Assembly (NCBI GenBank): GCA_027605045.1
Contig: JAQFWX010000016.1
Location: 464,551-528,550 of the forward strand
DNA length: 64,000 nucleotides
Direction of reading: 5' to 3'
Origin: Phallus indusiatus
Lineage: Eukaryota; Basidiomycota; Agaricomycetes; Phallales; Phallaceae
Part shown: positions 1-12,071 of the stretch, in pieces
Layout of the letters: every line of letters begins with the position of its first letter
Position numbering within the stretch: the stretch's first letter is position 1
Made by a program: the position numbers and the translations under genes
Notes under the pieces: model-generated
What the model saw: only the letters and a program-made list of their open reading frames with translations
Told to the model about the DNA's origin: nothing
The model's database searches: none

Positions 1-492
1 GTCCACGAATCCGAATCGCGTACCCTAAGAAAAATTAGGACTAACAGGATTGCTGGCCTTGATATGTCTATCAATCAAGTTGGTTCTTTGAGTGCTGGCG
101 AGAGGCAACTGTTGGCATTAGCTCGAGCTATATTACGTCGCAGTCAAGTTGTCATTATGGATGAAGCTACTTCGGCTATAGATTTTGAGCTGGATAGTAT
201 GGTAAGTTTATGTAATCAACAATCAACTTGTGTTCGGATTCTCTCATAACGCCCTTTTCAGATCCAAAAAACTATTCGGGAGGAACTTCAAGATACCTTG
301 GTGATCACAATTGCACATCGTTTGCACACAATCATCGATTATGATAGAATACTCGTCTTGGATTCAGGGTTGATTGTCGAGTTTGACTCACCGCATCGAC
401 TGCTCAGTAATCCTGATGGTCTTTTCATGCAGATGTGTCGTAAAAGCGCTGAATGGGAAGAGTTTAGAAAAATAGTTCAATCCAAGAGTTAG
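1..492 (+). CDS. ABCC (MRP-type) ABC transporter, C-terminal end only
   Basis: This is the 3' end of an ABC exporter gene whose start lies before the window. Exons are 1-201 and 262-492, joined across a 60-bp intron (GTAAGT...CAG), giving 143 residues. Visible motifs of the second nucleotide-binding domain are the signature LSAGERQLL, Walker B VVIMDEATS followed by a D-loop (SAIDFE), and the switch histidine in ITIAHRLHTI. The tail (LDSGLIVEFDSP) is typical of family C full transporters, which export organic anions, glutathione conjugates and drugs at plasma or vacuolar membranes. All catalytic motifs in view are intact. It is followed on the same strand by an ABCG pump, but the roughly 470-bp spacing and different family argue against a single unit. 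The substrate cannot be told. Confidence 0.9.
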
Positions 493-962
493 AATTACCT
501 GTATCAGAGGTTATGTGTATATTAAATTACATATAGTGCAGGACCTCTGAATTGCAATCTGTTAATTCGAGCCGACACACCTTCACGTCTGTGCATGTTT
601 GTTTTTCGTATATTAAGACCACTTAATTTACGGCTTATCTGTAGGGTGAAAATGATTCAATGCGCTCTGCGCGACTTATATGTCTGAAACAACAACGAGG
701 CGGCAGGATCAACTAAGCGACAACTTCAACACGTCCGTTTGACGCCAAAATACTTATCAAAAACGATTTTTCTATAAAATCGTGCGATTGACCCTCTGCC
801 TAATTAATCCTCGTGTTATATATATCAGCACTCTACTTGATAATGATATTGCAATAACCTTCCCCTAATAGGCTGTGACGACACGTCAGACAGCTAAAAT
901 AAACGAACTTTCACTGATATAAATTTTAGATTGTGCTAAAGACAAACGCATTCGGCGGCGCA
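493..962. other. Intergenic: ABCC terminator and ABCG promoter
   Basis: No gene is seen here. The stretch is AT-rich and must hold the 3' end of the ABCC transcript and the 5' region of the ABCG gene. A TATA-like run (TTATATATATC) lies near 815-830, roughly 140 bp before the chosen ABCG start. Confidence 0.5.
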
Positions 963-3900
963 ATGGATAATTCATCTTTTCCTTCACCCGGGTGCCCGAC
1001 GTTTCTCCCAGGTTTGCCTTTGCAGCGGTCTCAGGTATTCGAGAACACAGCTCCTGAAGAGTCCCACAATCGCGCACTTCACAGAGAAACTGGCGTTGTA
1101 TTTTCAGTGAATAATTAATTTCTCTCATCTTTGTAATATCTAACTTCTGTATCATCAAAAATCAGAATCTGACGGTCCTCGGCTTGGAAGAGGACACCGA
1201 ATATCACGAAAATTTGTTATCCATCTTCACTCCAACGAGCATTTTGAGAGAAATACAATCGATCAGGCACCCCCCTATAAAGGAAATTTTGACCGATATC
1301 GAAGGCTTAATACGCCCAGGCGAGATGCTCCTAGTTTTAGGTCGACCCGATGCCGGGTGTACTACATTACTCAAAGTTCTGGCTACTTTGACCGCCGAGT
1401 TTCACTCTGTGAAAGGAAAGATATCTTATGACGGTGTCGATTCAAAGGATATGAGATCGAACTTCAGGGGCGATATAGTCTTTTGCTCAGAGGATGATAT
1501 ACATTTTCCATCCCTGAATGTTGAACAAACACTGGTGTGTTGTATTTTCAAATGGTTTCCAGGCTCACCAGAAGTGATAGCATGTGTCATCCATCTGTCG
1601 GGAAGCAAAAAATCGAACTGAAACAAGCCCTCAAAAACGAGATGATTTCTATGAAGACTTAGTTCTCAATATCGCAGACATGTTACATATTCAAAATACT
1701 CTCGGCACCCGTATTGGTAACGAACAAGTTAAAGGCGTTAGCGGAGGCGAAAAAAGACGCGTCACCATTGCCGAGTATTTGAGTACCCGCCCAAGGCTGT
1801 CTTGTTGGGATAAGTACGAGTCTTTGTCCTAGATCAAAACACTGGACAATAATGAGCGTTTTCTAGCATTACCCGAGGTTTGGACTCTTCAACTGCACTG
1901 AGGGTTATGCAGACTCTGCGACAACTTACCGATGCCTCACGAATCACGACTATAGTGTCCATCTATCAAATATCAGAGAACATTTACAACCTATTTGATA
2001 AGGTGATGGTATTGTATGAAGGTCGGATGATATACCACGGTTCAAGAGAAAAGGCTCGAGATTACTTCCTTCAGATGGGTTATCAGCTCGTTTCTGCGAA
2101 ACAAACCACTCCCGACTTTATCTGTAGCGTTACCGATCCTTCGACGAGGAGTTATTCAGGGTCTAGTGTAGCATTATTCACCCCTAGGACACCTTACGAG
2201 TTTTCGGAATACTTCTCTTCTAGTGCCCTTGGACATATCAATCATGACGCCGTTAAAACGTTTCTCTCTTCAAACTATAATAACCGCGGTTCCTACGAGT
2301 TGTCTGTAAAAGCAGAGAAATCACCCTGGGTATGGAAGAGATCGCCTTATCTCATAAATGTATGGACTCAAGCAAGATTGTTGGTTCGTCGTCGGGCTGA
2401 TATATTGAGGGGCTCGTGGATCACACTTTGTAAACGTTTCCCCCTTTTTCAGGAATTTCTCTTGCTAATTACATCTTTATGCTTGTAAGTAAATCAAGCC
2501 ATTGTTCTCGTATCAATGGCTGTATTTTTAGGCATCGCTTTCGTAAACCTCGAAACCTCTTCCACATCTTTATCCTTTTCCCGCGAAAGTGCAATTTTCA
2601 TGCCTATTTCAATCATTGCTACTCTTGATATAACCGAGGTCCCCTCTCTTTTTTTCCAAAAATCTATCGTTTTAAAACATTTCCATTCCGCTCTGTATTT
2701 TCCATTTATCGATTCGCTGGCTACTACTATCGTTGATCTCGTTAGTGCTCAGGCTCACCATTTGTTATTCCATTCATTACTTTGTACCTACTGACAACAC
2801 GTTTTGAAGCCCGGTAGTTTTTTGATCTTGCTGTTATTTGTCATAATTTTTTATTTTATGTCAAATTTGCAACGTCATTCCGCCAATTTCTTTATATTTG
2901 TTTTGGTTCTTTACCTCAGCGACCTCGTTATGAAAAGCATTTATCGCAGCATTTCGGCTGTTTTGGTCGACCGTTCCAAGGCGGAGGCGGTATCCTGTAT
3001 TGCGTTGGTCTTGAGCATAATATTCATGGATTATGTCGTTCCATCTGCCAGCATTCCGCGTGTCTTTCGTTGGTGAGTTTTCAGTTTGAAATGAGTTTAA
3101 TAGTAGTGAGAGAGGAACTATTTCCTGATTTTAGGCTAACTCATGCCAACCCACTTCGATATGCATATGAAGCCCTGATAATCAACGAGTTTCACCACTC
3201 GACAAGCAATTGCTCAGAGCTAATACCTTATGGACCTAATTATGACAACGTAAGCCTTTTGAACCAGGCATGTAGTAGTGTAGGAGGTTTACCTGGATCA
3301 CGAACAATTGACGGCGATACTTACATTTTCGAGAAATTTGGGTACAAACACTCCTCCCTATGGCGAAACGTGTTGGTATAGTTTGATAGGGCTTCGTAGT
3401 TTTGCCGTATCCTTCTCGAGTGAAACAGGCTAATCAATTATTCAGGGGAATTCTTTTCGTCTTTTGGGCGTTCTTTGCAATGTTTTATTCTTTGATGACA
3501 CAATTCCGTATGCAAGAGTCTAAAGGGGACACTACACGAAGGTCAAATGTACGAATCAAACGGAGGGTGAACACAGAACCGTCATATTATGGAACCTCGT
3601 CACTCTCTAAACCTGTCAGGCGCTCTCCGGGAACTATCTCCATCGGTAGTGTTTTCTCCTGGCACAATATTACGTGCGACATAACAACACAGAAACCTAA
3701 GCGTCTGTTGGATGATGTATCTGGATACGTAGTTTCAGGGAAGATTGTAAGTTTGAAATATACTAGGGGACGTGAAAAAAAGAATTCAAAACTATCTTTA
3801 TTTTCTAGACTGCGCTAATGGGAGAAAGTGGCGCAGGGAAAACAACTCTTCTCAACGTTCTCTCCCAGCGACTGAGCAATGGAATCAAAGTCACGTTATC

Positions 3901-6260
3901 GGGAAAAACTCTTATTAACGGTTTGCCTGCTTCGAAAGGCCTTTCTCAAAGAACAGGGTATTGCCAACAATTGGATGTTCACATGAGTACTACTACAGTT
4001 AGAGAAGCTCTGCAGTTCAGCGCCCTTTTGAGACGGTCAGATGGTGCGTCGAAGAGTGAAAAGCTGGCTTAGTCAGTTTGCATGTGTTTGTCGTTTGATT
4101 TTCCATTTATTGTTTTTTTTTCCTCCAGCGTTGAAGAGATTATTGCCCTTAGCGGGATGACTGAATATGCAGACTTCTTGGTGGGAGAAGTCGGACGAGG
4201 ATTAACAGCTGCTCAACGAAAGGTATGTACTTATCAGCCCTTATGATTCTCTAATAATTTACACTTTTTCGGGAAGCGATTGACAATCGGTGTTGAGCTT
4301 GCTGCAATGGTTCGTTGATTATTCTGAAAATAAGAGGTTTTAGCTCAGCAAAGTGATCAACAGCCCGAGTTACTCCTTTTTATCGATGAGCCCACTTCTG
4401 GACTATCTTCTGAAGAGGCTTGGTCACTTGTGAAGCTACTTAAAGTGCTTGCGTCGCGAGGACTAGCCATCCTATGCACTATACATCAACCGACTGAGGC
4501 GATTTTCCAAGAGTTTGACAATGTAATCTTGTTGGGAAAAGGAGGAAAGACATGTTATTTCGGAGACATCGGCCCGAATGCCAGAGAGGTTCTTGATTAT
4601 TTTGAGTCAAATGGTGCTAGGAAATGCGAACTTCATGAGAATCCGGCTGAATGTATGTATTAATTAACTTTCTCATACGTTGAATTTAACAAATTTGACA
4701 AGATATTCTGGAGACCCTTAGCGCGGACGCCACGACTACTAGGAACACCAAAGATTGGACTGCCGTATGGAATCGTTCAAATCGTAAAGAAAAAATGCAG
4801 CAGGAAGTTCAATGCCTCGCCAAATTAAGAGATCGAGTTCAACAAACTGATGATAATATCGGGAAGACCAAATTCGCGTCGTCCCAATGGATCCAATTTT
4901 ATACTTTGATGAAGAGGGCTTCTCAAAACTATTCCCGGAATAGTGCATATATAATCACCAGGACTTTCACATATATCCTATTAGGTATGTCCATATGATT
5001 TAAAAAATGATTCATTTTTTTTCAAATTTCATAGGCATTATCGTTGGAGTAACTTTTCACAAATTGGATCAGAGTTTTCAGGGCTATCAAAATAGCTTAT
5101 TCATCTGCTATGTATATGCACTACTAGGAATGTTACATGCATATATGTTGCAAATTCCGTTTCTATACTTCAGGTATGCACGCTACGAGAATGATACTAT
5201 TGACGTCTAAAACATGTAGAATAGACAAATTTATGAATTACGAGAAAGGGCGTCAAATACATATCATTGGATACCGCTAATTTGGTCAAGCATTGTAGGT
5301 CAAAGCCATAATTTTTGAATTACGAAGTTGTAGGTTGAGGATCAGGTTAGTTGATAGAGATTCCAATTAATGTGATTGGTTCAACCTTGTATTTCGTATG
5401 TCTCTATTGGACGGTGGGCTGGCCAAATGAAACATCTAAAGTGGGTTACCAGGTAAGAATCTCTCTATTCTGTCTTCTTTTCTTTTCTTGGGACAGGGCT
5501 GAAACTCTTTTAGTACTTAATGGCTGTCATAATCTCTCCAATATATTTTACAACTCTTGGTCAACTTACAACTACAATTGCGCCGGACGCAGAAATTGCA
5601 GCTCTATGGTTAGGTTCCCTTTGCTGCATTTCGCTAATATATTCTGGTGTGTAGAAGTGTATCGCCTGAATGAAAGAAAGATTAAAGTACTACCAACTCC
5701 ATAGGAATTCCACAACCCTACTCTCACCTTCGATCTGCCTGGCATTGGATGCATCGAGTGGTACCCAATACATGTAGGATTTTTTGTCTTTCGCATGAGA
5801 GGCCGGATACTAAAGTTGAGAAAGACCTCATCGAAGCACTATTCATTAATGTTTCCGGTGGACGAGTTATTAAATGCTCACCTAGAGAGCTTGTTGCTTT
5901 AGTCCCACCTAACGGAAAGACATGTGGAGAGTATATGCATAACTTTATCCAGACACATGGTGGTTATCTGATGAATGAAACCTCAACGACATTGTGTCGG
6001 CTTTGCCCCATTAGTAATTCTAATGATTTCCTGTAAGAATAATTCTTGAATCCTGGACTCAAACAGACATAATTTTGGCAGGGCGCGTTATGATATGAAT
6101 CCGGACCATCGTTGGCGCAATGTCGGTATCCTGTGCGGTTATATAGTGTTTAATGTACGTTTTTGGCTTCAATTACACTCAACTTAACAGCGTTATTGTA
6201 TTTCAGGTATTGATAATATTCCTGTTCACATACCTCTTTCGAATTAGGGGGCGCAACTAG
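963..6260 (+). CDS. PDR-type ABCG transporter (pleiotropic drug resistance pump)
   Basis: Full-size fungal ABCG pump with layout (NBD-TMD)x2, exporting xenobiotics or lipophilic compounds at the plasma membrane. My model has 21 exons and 1394 residues in one unbroken frame: 963-1106, 1166-1534, 1581-1813, 1867-2429, 2490-2740, 2810-3072, 3135-3371, 3446-3746, 3809-4071, 4129-4222, 4277-4309, 4349-4652, 4703-4984, 5035-5173, 5225-5294, 5351-5452, 5514-5646, 5705-5773, 5825-6032, 6082-6154, 6207-6260. NBD1 has Walker [10 protein letters not shown] (usual GRPGSGCTT), signature VSGGE and the PDR-typical WDNITRGLD. NBD2 has Walker [10 protein letters not shown], degenerate signature LTAAQRK and Walker [12 protein letters not shown]. 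The start ATG at 963 gives a short N-terminus of about 48 residues before the NBD1 strand (VVFSNLTVLGL). Five introns end in AAG. No lesion was found. Confidence 0.9.
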
Positions 6261-7019
6261 ATAATCCTAAAGATATTTTTGGTAATCTCATGAAACAACC
6301 TTCTCACCTCTTTCTTTTGCTACAGATAGCTTGTTTTGATATTGACATAATAGAAAATCTCTCCTCTCCACTCGGCATCAGTAGTGGATGAGCCGCCCAA
6401 AATTGATATTAAGTGAGAACAAGGAGAAGCCAAGGATACACACTAGTCAGGTGTTTCACTTTTACCTGATCTCTCTGAGGATTCTAAGTAATAACAAATT
6501 CGGGTATGTGTCTGATGGCGAAACTTCACAAATTACTTAAATTATACAAATATATACGCTGGGAATATGAGAAAATTGACTTGAACTGCATTTTCAAATG
6601 CTGGGTGCTTCTATAGCTTCCATCGCTCAGGGCGCAAAATGTTCTTCGACTTCCACGGGCGTTCGGATATATAACCAAAATTGGTATCCCGCAAAGACTG
6701 CCGATATCTTTGCACGACTAGCATGTGTCGTAGTTGTTCTTTCGGAGATCTCGCATGTCTTGTATCTTTACGAAATCATGATATTGGCTGCAATACCATA
6801 CAATATGTCCCGGTTAACACGTGCTATGCCATTGAATGGCAGTACGATGATATCAATGATGAGTCATTCGAGTCATCACGCCCTTCCACTATATACTTTC
6901 ACTTGGATGATTTTGTAAAATGTTCTACGTAAGAGATAGGCCAATGATCGTGTTTCCAGATAAACATCAGGTTGATATGATAACGGCTGAAGAGACTGGA
7001 ATATCGCGTTATTTGAATA

Positions 7020-7215
7020 ATTGATAAGTAAGAGTTTTTTTGTTGTTGTTTTTGGAAAGACGTTCGTATGGGTACATTTGGGACTCTCTCGGAGTACGTT
7101 CTACCCCGTCGTAGGGGGGTTCGTAGGGATTTAATTGGAGGTTACTTTGGAGAAAAAACGAAGCGGCGCCGCGGGGGAATGCATTTCGCACATTGGCGTT
7201 GATAAGTAAGAGTTT
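7020..7215. repeat. 17-bp direct repeats bracketing a GC-richer segment
   Basis: TTGATAAGTAAGAGTTT occurs at 7020-7036 and again at 7199-7215. The segment between contains a GC-rich stretch (GCGGCGCCGCGGGGG near 7164) unlike its AT-rich surroundings. This is compatible with an insertion flanked by a target duplication or with a short tandem duplication. No terminal inverted repeat is evident. Confidence 0.45.
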
Positions 7216-8481
7216 GCATACCCTTGTGACTCTCTTGTTTTTCCTTCGTGTTACTTGAAACATTTATCCCGTTCAAGTGGATCAGATTAGCCGAGATCTT
7301 TCAATATAATCGGAGCCAGACTTTCTAGCTTCTTACCACGACGTATATGCACTCACGCAGCTGAACATATGACCGCAAATATTCATTTTGGACCAATAAA
7401 TGACGCTGGTTGGACATCGGACAATAATGATGTCCGTCGTTGTTTGTATGATATGAAATAATAGATCTGTCAGTATGATTTTATGCATATACATCCGTTG
7501 TTCTTAACTCAATACTCCCAAGAAATGATTGTTCACGCTAATGTTGTGCTTTCAGTAAATTGAAGACATTGATTTACTAAGCTCTGTATGGTAATCTGTC
7601 TTAATGTATCCAAGAAATCAAAGGTATCGATGAATTGTACACAATTTCGAGGCACCAAATCGAAGGCGACATAAAATTAGCATAAGCCTCTCACAAGGCG
7701 TTTATTTCAACTGCAGTATATCTTATTGCGACGGTACTTTCCAAGTATATTGCTCGAAGTTCCCGCGGTATTACTGCTTTCTCCCAGACTATCACGCTGA
7801 GTACGTGATATCAAACACAATTGTTCCCGCGCTATGACGGATTCATGTGTTTACTTGATCATATTTGTAACGTTAGTCCCAAAGGCAGCACCTGTCTGGA
7901 GCTGAACCGGCTAAAGAAGATAACGAACCGCAGTCCGGTGGAGCTAATGTCAACAAATAGAATGCTAAGCAGGGTAGACGATGGACTGTTATTGCAGGGT
8001 CGGGAAAATATTAAGCAAAAATTGGATCACAGAACGGAGTCAAAGCTGATATTCAGAACAAGGGGACGCAGCCCAAACCAAAGAAGAAAACAAAAAAAGA
8101 AGGAGAAGAGTTATAAAAGGAGAAGAGATATCATAGTAATGCGAGCCAGGTCTCGATGGATCTTATCCATGTGTAAAGAAAAGAATTCAGACGTATGGTT
8201 CTCCTTCATTCCCGGTGACAAAGCTTCATAAAATAATAGAAAGAAGCAAACATTATTTGCTACCTTTTTTCCGTTTTTGTTTTCGGTAAAGACACACGGT
8301 ATGAATCCATGTGCAAACGGGCATATGATGTATGTTGGCCGTGGTATTTAGACCACCACTATGCTAATTGGCACAATTCAGGATGTGATTGGATGATTAG
8401 AAAACATTTACCCATACCTAAGTTTCCACCGCCGAATATAATTTTTATGAATTGAAATAATTCTCTCAGCCCTGCGTCTGC

Positions 8482-8489
8482 ATATAAGA
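8482..8489 (+). promoter_or_regulatory. TATA-like box of the sedolisin gene
   Basis: ATATAAGA lies 96 bp upstream of the sedolisin ATG at 8585, a usual distance for a fungal TATA element with a short leader. Confidence 0.45.
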
Positions 8490-8584
8490 CAGTTTTGTAG
8501 CTTGAGAATGCAACGCGTCTCCCATTTTTGGAAGGGACAGATAGCCTGTAGTTCCCATAGCGTGCATACCATTATCCATCCAAG

Positions 8585-11423
8585 ATGAACCTCCTCACGA
8601 GCATTCTCTTGTCATTTGTCTTCGCTGCCTACGTCAATGGATCACCTACACTGAACAGTCCCAAAGAGGTACACGAGCGTCGAGCACATATCCCATCTGG
8701 CTGGGAACCAGTTCGTCGCTTGGGTAGTTCCACTAACCTTCCAGTCCGAATCGGACTCAAGCAATCCAACATCGAAAGACTCGAGGAGCTTTTGATGGAC
8801 GTTTCCCATCCGCACAGTCCGAATTACGGAAACCATTACACAGCAGAGCAGGTGAAAGAGATGTTCAAGCCTGCTCAGGAAAGTGTTGATGCAGTTATGG
8901 ATTGGTTGGAAAGCGAAGGCATCGATAAAAACAGACTGAAGTTGAGTAATAGTGGAGGATGGGTCGATGTGAATCTCAGCGTCGATGAAGCGGAGCGGAT
9001 GCTTGACGCCGAATATACGGTGTATCAACACACATACGGAAATGAACACGTTGGTAAGTTGACCTATTGGCAAAACAACGTCTCTCAAATCCTAGAGCTG
9101 AAAGGGCTTCTGCAGCTTGTGACTCGTATTCGCTACCAGCACATATAAGACCACATGTCGATATCGTCCTTCCATCCGTCAACTTTGATGCGAGAGTCGC
9201 CCCAAAGGGTCATCCGGCTTCACCAGTTCGACGTGCAGAACGTCTGGCAAGGCGCAGTGCACTTGATGGCAACTCGTTGAGCGGTGCACCAAAAGCAGAG
9301 ATCCATGCCTTTGTCAAGACGGAAGGCACCAAATCCAAAGGTCGCGAGGACCCTAATGATCTTGCAAACTGTGACGAGGAGATCACTCCAGCGTGTTTAA
9401 GAGCGCTGTACAACTTCAACAATGTCAAGTTGGTGTCCACGAACAAGAACAGTTATGGTATCGGTATGTGTTTCCGCTTTCGTTATTTGACATTGGAAGG
9501 ATAGGGATGCTGATGTAAGTTCCTCTGGATAGTCGAATATACACCACAGGCGTTCATACAAAGCGATTTGAATATGTTCTTTAAAAACTTCAGTCCAGCA
9601 ACTCAAGGAAAGAGTCCAAACCTGGTATCCATCGATGGAGGTCAGCCATGACAGTTCATACAGAAGTTTGAGAAAGGATACTGACGTCCACCGTGAAAAG
9701 GTATTCCACAGCAAATAGACCAAGGATTCGACTTCAACGGTGAAAGTGATCTTGATCTTGTATGTCAAAAAACGGACTATGTGATATGCATATCAAGCTT
9801 ACAGTTTGGTTCCACAGGAATATAGTATGACCCTCGTGTTCCCACAAGAGATAACATTGTACCAGACTGGTGACCTTGTCGAAGGAGTCAGTCCAATCAA
9901 GTCATCTTCAGATATGGGAAACGTTTTGCTAACCATTGTTATAAGGCTTCATTTGACAATCTGCTTGATGCCCTCGATGCAAGTTTCTGTACATTTGAAG
10001 GTGGAGATAATCCCGAATTCGACGGCATCTATCCCGACACAGCACCAGGCGGATTCGACGAGCCCGAGTCCTGCGGTATCGTAAAACCAGCTAACGTCAT
10101 CTCAACTTCATTTGGTTCCCAAGAGCCTGAGATGACTGCTGCGTACGAGATAAGGCAGTGTAACGAGTATGGCAAGTTGGGTCTCATGGGTGTTACGATC
10201 TTGTACAGTTCGGGGGATGATGGTGTTGGTGGACCTGATGGGTTTTGCATCGATCCCGCGACGGGTGTGGAAACCCAAAACGGAACAAGGTTCGATCCAG
10301 GTATGTATTTTTATCGGTAATGAATGTCTGTGAAGAAGAAGTGTTTGTGTGTGCTGATCCACCCTTATCTACTACCCCTAACCCAAAGATTTTCCCGCCA
10401 ACTGTCCATTCGTTACTGCAGGTGAGACAAATAAAGTGAATCTTCATTCGAAAGCAATCTGAACACGGTGTTTGTGTAGTCGGCGCAACACAGATCAATC
10501 CAGGATGTATGTTTGTAATCCATGTCAATGTTGCGACTTGAGGCTGATGTTCCGGATAGCAACCGTTAACGACCCCGAAGGTGCATGTGAACAAGTTATC
10601 TTCAGGTGAGTTTTCATTATCGAGGGCTGGTAGTATCGGGCTGACCATGTGAACGTGAAAGTGGTGGAGGATTCTCGGATATCTTCCCGATACCAGAATA
10701 CCAAAAGGCCGCTGTTACTGAATTCTTGACCAACCATCCACCACCATTCACGGCCGCGCAATTCAATAATAGTGGAAAGGCGCGTGGTTATCCCGATTTG
10801 GCTGCTAATGGGTGAGTCCATCGAGAGAGAAAAGGAGCCCGAAGTCTAGGAACTAACATGAGAACTCAGGGCAAATTATGTCATTGCTGTATGTTTTTCT
10901 AAGGCTGATTGGCAGCGTCGCAAACGTGCTTCATAACTGATGATATAGATTGACGGCGAATTCGAACTTGTCTTCGGCACTTCTTGCTCTTCACCCGTTG
11001 TAGGCTCGATGATTACAGCTATCAACGATGCACGATTGGCGGTCGGAAAGAAACCAGTTGGATTCCTCAACCCCACGGTAAGAAACACCTATAATCTTCT
11101 TGCAAATTAGATGAATGCCGCAACATCGAAATTGCAGATTTACCTTCCCGAATTCCGTTCTGGGTTCAATGATATCACGATGGGAGGCAACCAAGGATGT
11201 GGTAAGTGAATTTCCATCCAAAGATAAACAGTATCATATAACATAAAACACCTTCCTTTAGGCACGCCAGGATTCACAGCGTGAGTAATCAGATTTATAT
11301 AGAAAAGGGAAAGGCACATACCCAACCATATTCTTTTCCAGAACGGAGGGGTGGGATCCGGTCACTGGATTAGGTACACCCAACTTTGGCAAACTTAGAG
11401 AGTTATTCCTTGCTCTTCCATGA
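8585..11423 (+). CDS. Sedolisin-family (S53) secreted tripeptidyl-peptidase
   Basis: Secreted acid serine-carboxyl peptidase that releases tripeptides from protein N-termini. A signal peptide is visible (MNLLTSILLSFVFAAYVNG), followed by an activation prodomain (residues about 25-190). The catalytic domain carries the Glu/Asp pair in FNGESDLDLEYS and the nucleophile in GTSCSSPVVG; the oxyanion Asp is likely in YSSGDDG. The C-terminus has the metal-site style GNQGCGTPGF...GWDPVTGLGTPNF. The model has 15 exons and 658 residues: 8585-9053, 9116-9463, 9533-9640, 9701-9759, 9818-9886, 9946-10300, 10389-10421, 10480-10506, 10560-10605, 10662-10811, 10870-10888, 10949-11077, 11138-11201, 11262-11280, 11342-11423. 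Four introns end in AAG; in each case only that choice keeps the frame. It looks intact and is somewhat longer than typical because of a basic insert before the catalytic domain. Confidence 0.92.
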
Positions 11424-12071
11424 ACGTCTTGACGTTCATCCATGCATGTAACAGTAGCAATTGATTAAGGTGATAAACTAGGAGAGAGATGATTCATAGA
11501 GCAAGAATGGCGTGTGATTGAACAACTTGCGATAAAATATGAGCGCTTTGAGGAGAAAGAAGAAAGCAGCGTTTGTTGACATCAAAATCAACAACGATGA
11601 GGGAAAGGAATTATGATGTTTCAGCTGACGTTGAGGCAGCATGATACGGGCCGCCTGAGGTTAGCGATTGACGAATGTCAAGAATGGTCACAGAGTGTCA
11701 CACAAAACGCAATCAAGCTTGAACTATGTTCTCCTCGGCATAGTCATTGAAGTTTGAAAAACATATTTTGAGATATTGAATACTCATTAATATCAATTAT
11801 CCATTGAAGCGGTGTAAAAAGTCCGAGCTTGAGGCTTTCGCCTGTTGTTGACCATATGTATTCTTATCTCAACGGCTCGGAACAAAGCCTTCGTTACTAG
11901 AGGCCCAGAACGCCTTAGTTAGGAGCTAGGCCTATTGCTGAAAAAGTTTCTCATTGTTCCCTAAACACAGACAAAGATCACTTATTATATTTCATTAGTG
12001 ATTTAACAGAGTTTCAGGGCGATACACAAGAGAATGGAGACTGTAAATTAAAAAACCAAAACAATACACTT
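11424..12071. other. Convergent intergenic region
   Basis: Lies between the 3' ends of the sedolisin gene (plus) and the BTB gene (minus). I see no gene; it should hold both polyadenylation regions. Confidence 0.5.

Larger units (their letters stand above)
6261..8584. other. 2.3-kb gene-poor interval
   Basis: No convincing gene. A Cys-containing open stretch at 6681-6932 and a Lys/Arg-rich one at 7821-8231 lack any family signature and have no ATG in good context, so I do not call them. The interval contains a 17-bp direct repeat (7020-7036 and 7199-7215) flanking about 160 bp. Its right end holds the sedolisin promoter. Confidence 0.5.

Noticed and set aside
1426..1626. Antisense open frame over the ABCG gene
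   Set aside because: Shadow of the sense exons; no start context or family features.
2461..2531. Apparent stop and frameshift in the ABCG gene after TLC
   Set aside because: An intron 2430-2489 ending in AAG restores the frame exactly and has a CTAAT branch-like motif, so this is not a lesion.
6598..6932. Possible small Cys-rich secreted protein
   Set aside because: Overlapping frames lack an ATG-signal peptide combination and no splice model gave a coherent product.
7821..8231. Lys/Arg-rich open frame before the sedolisin gene
   Set aside because: Starts on a non-ATG codon, composition is low-complexity, and no homology could be recognised.
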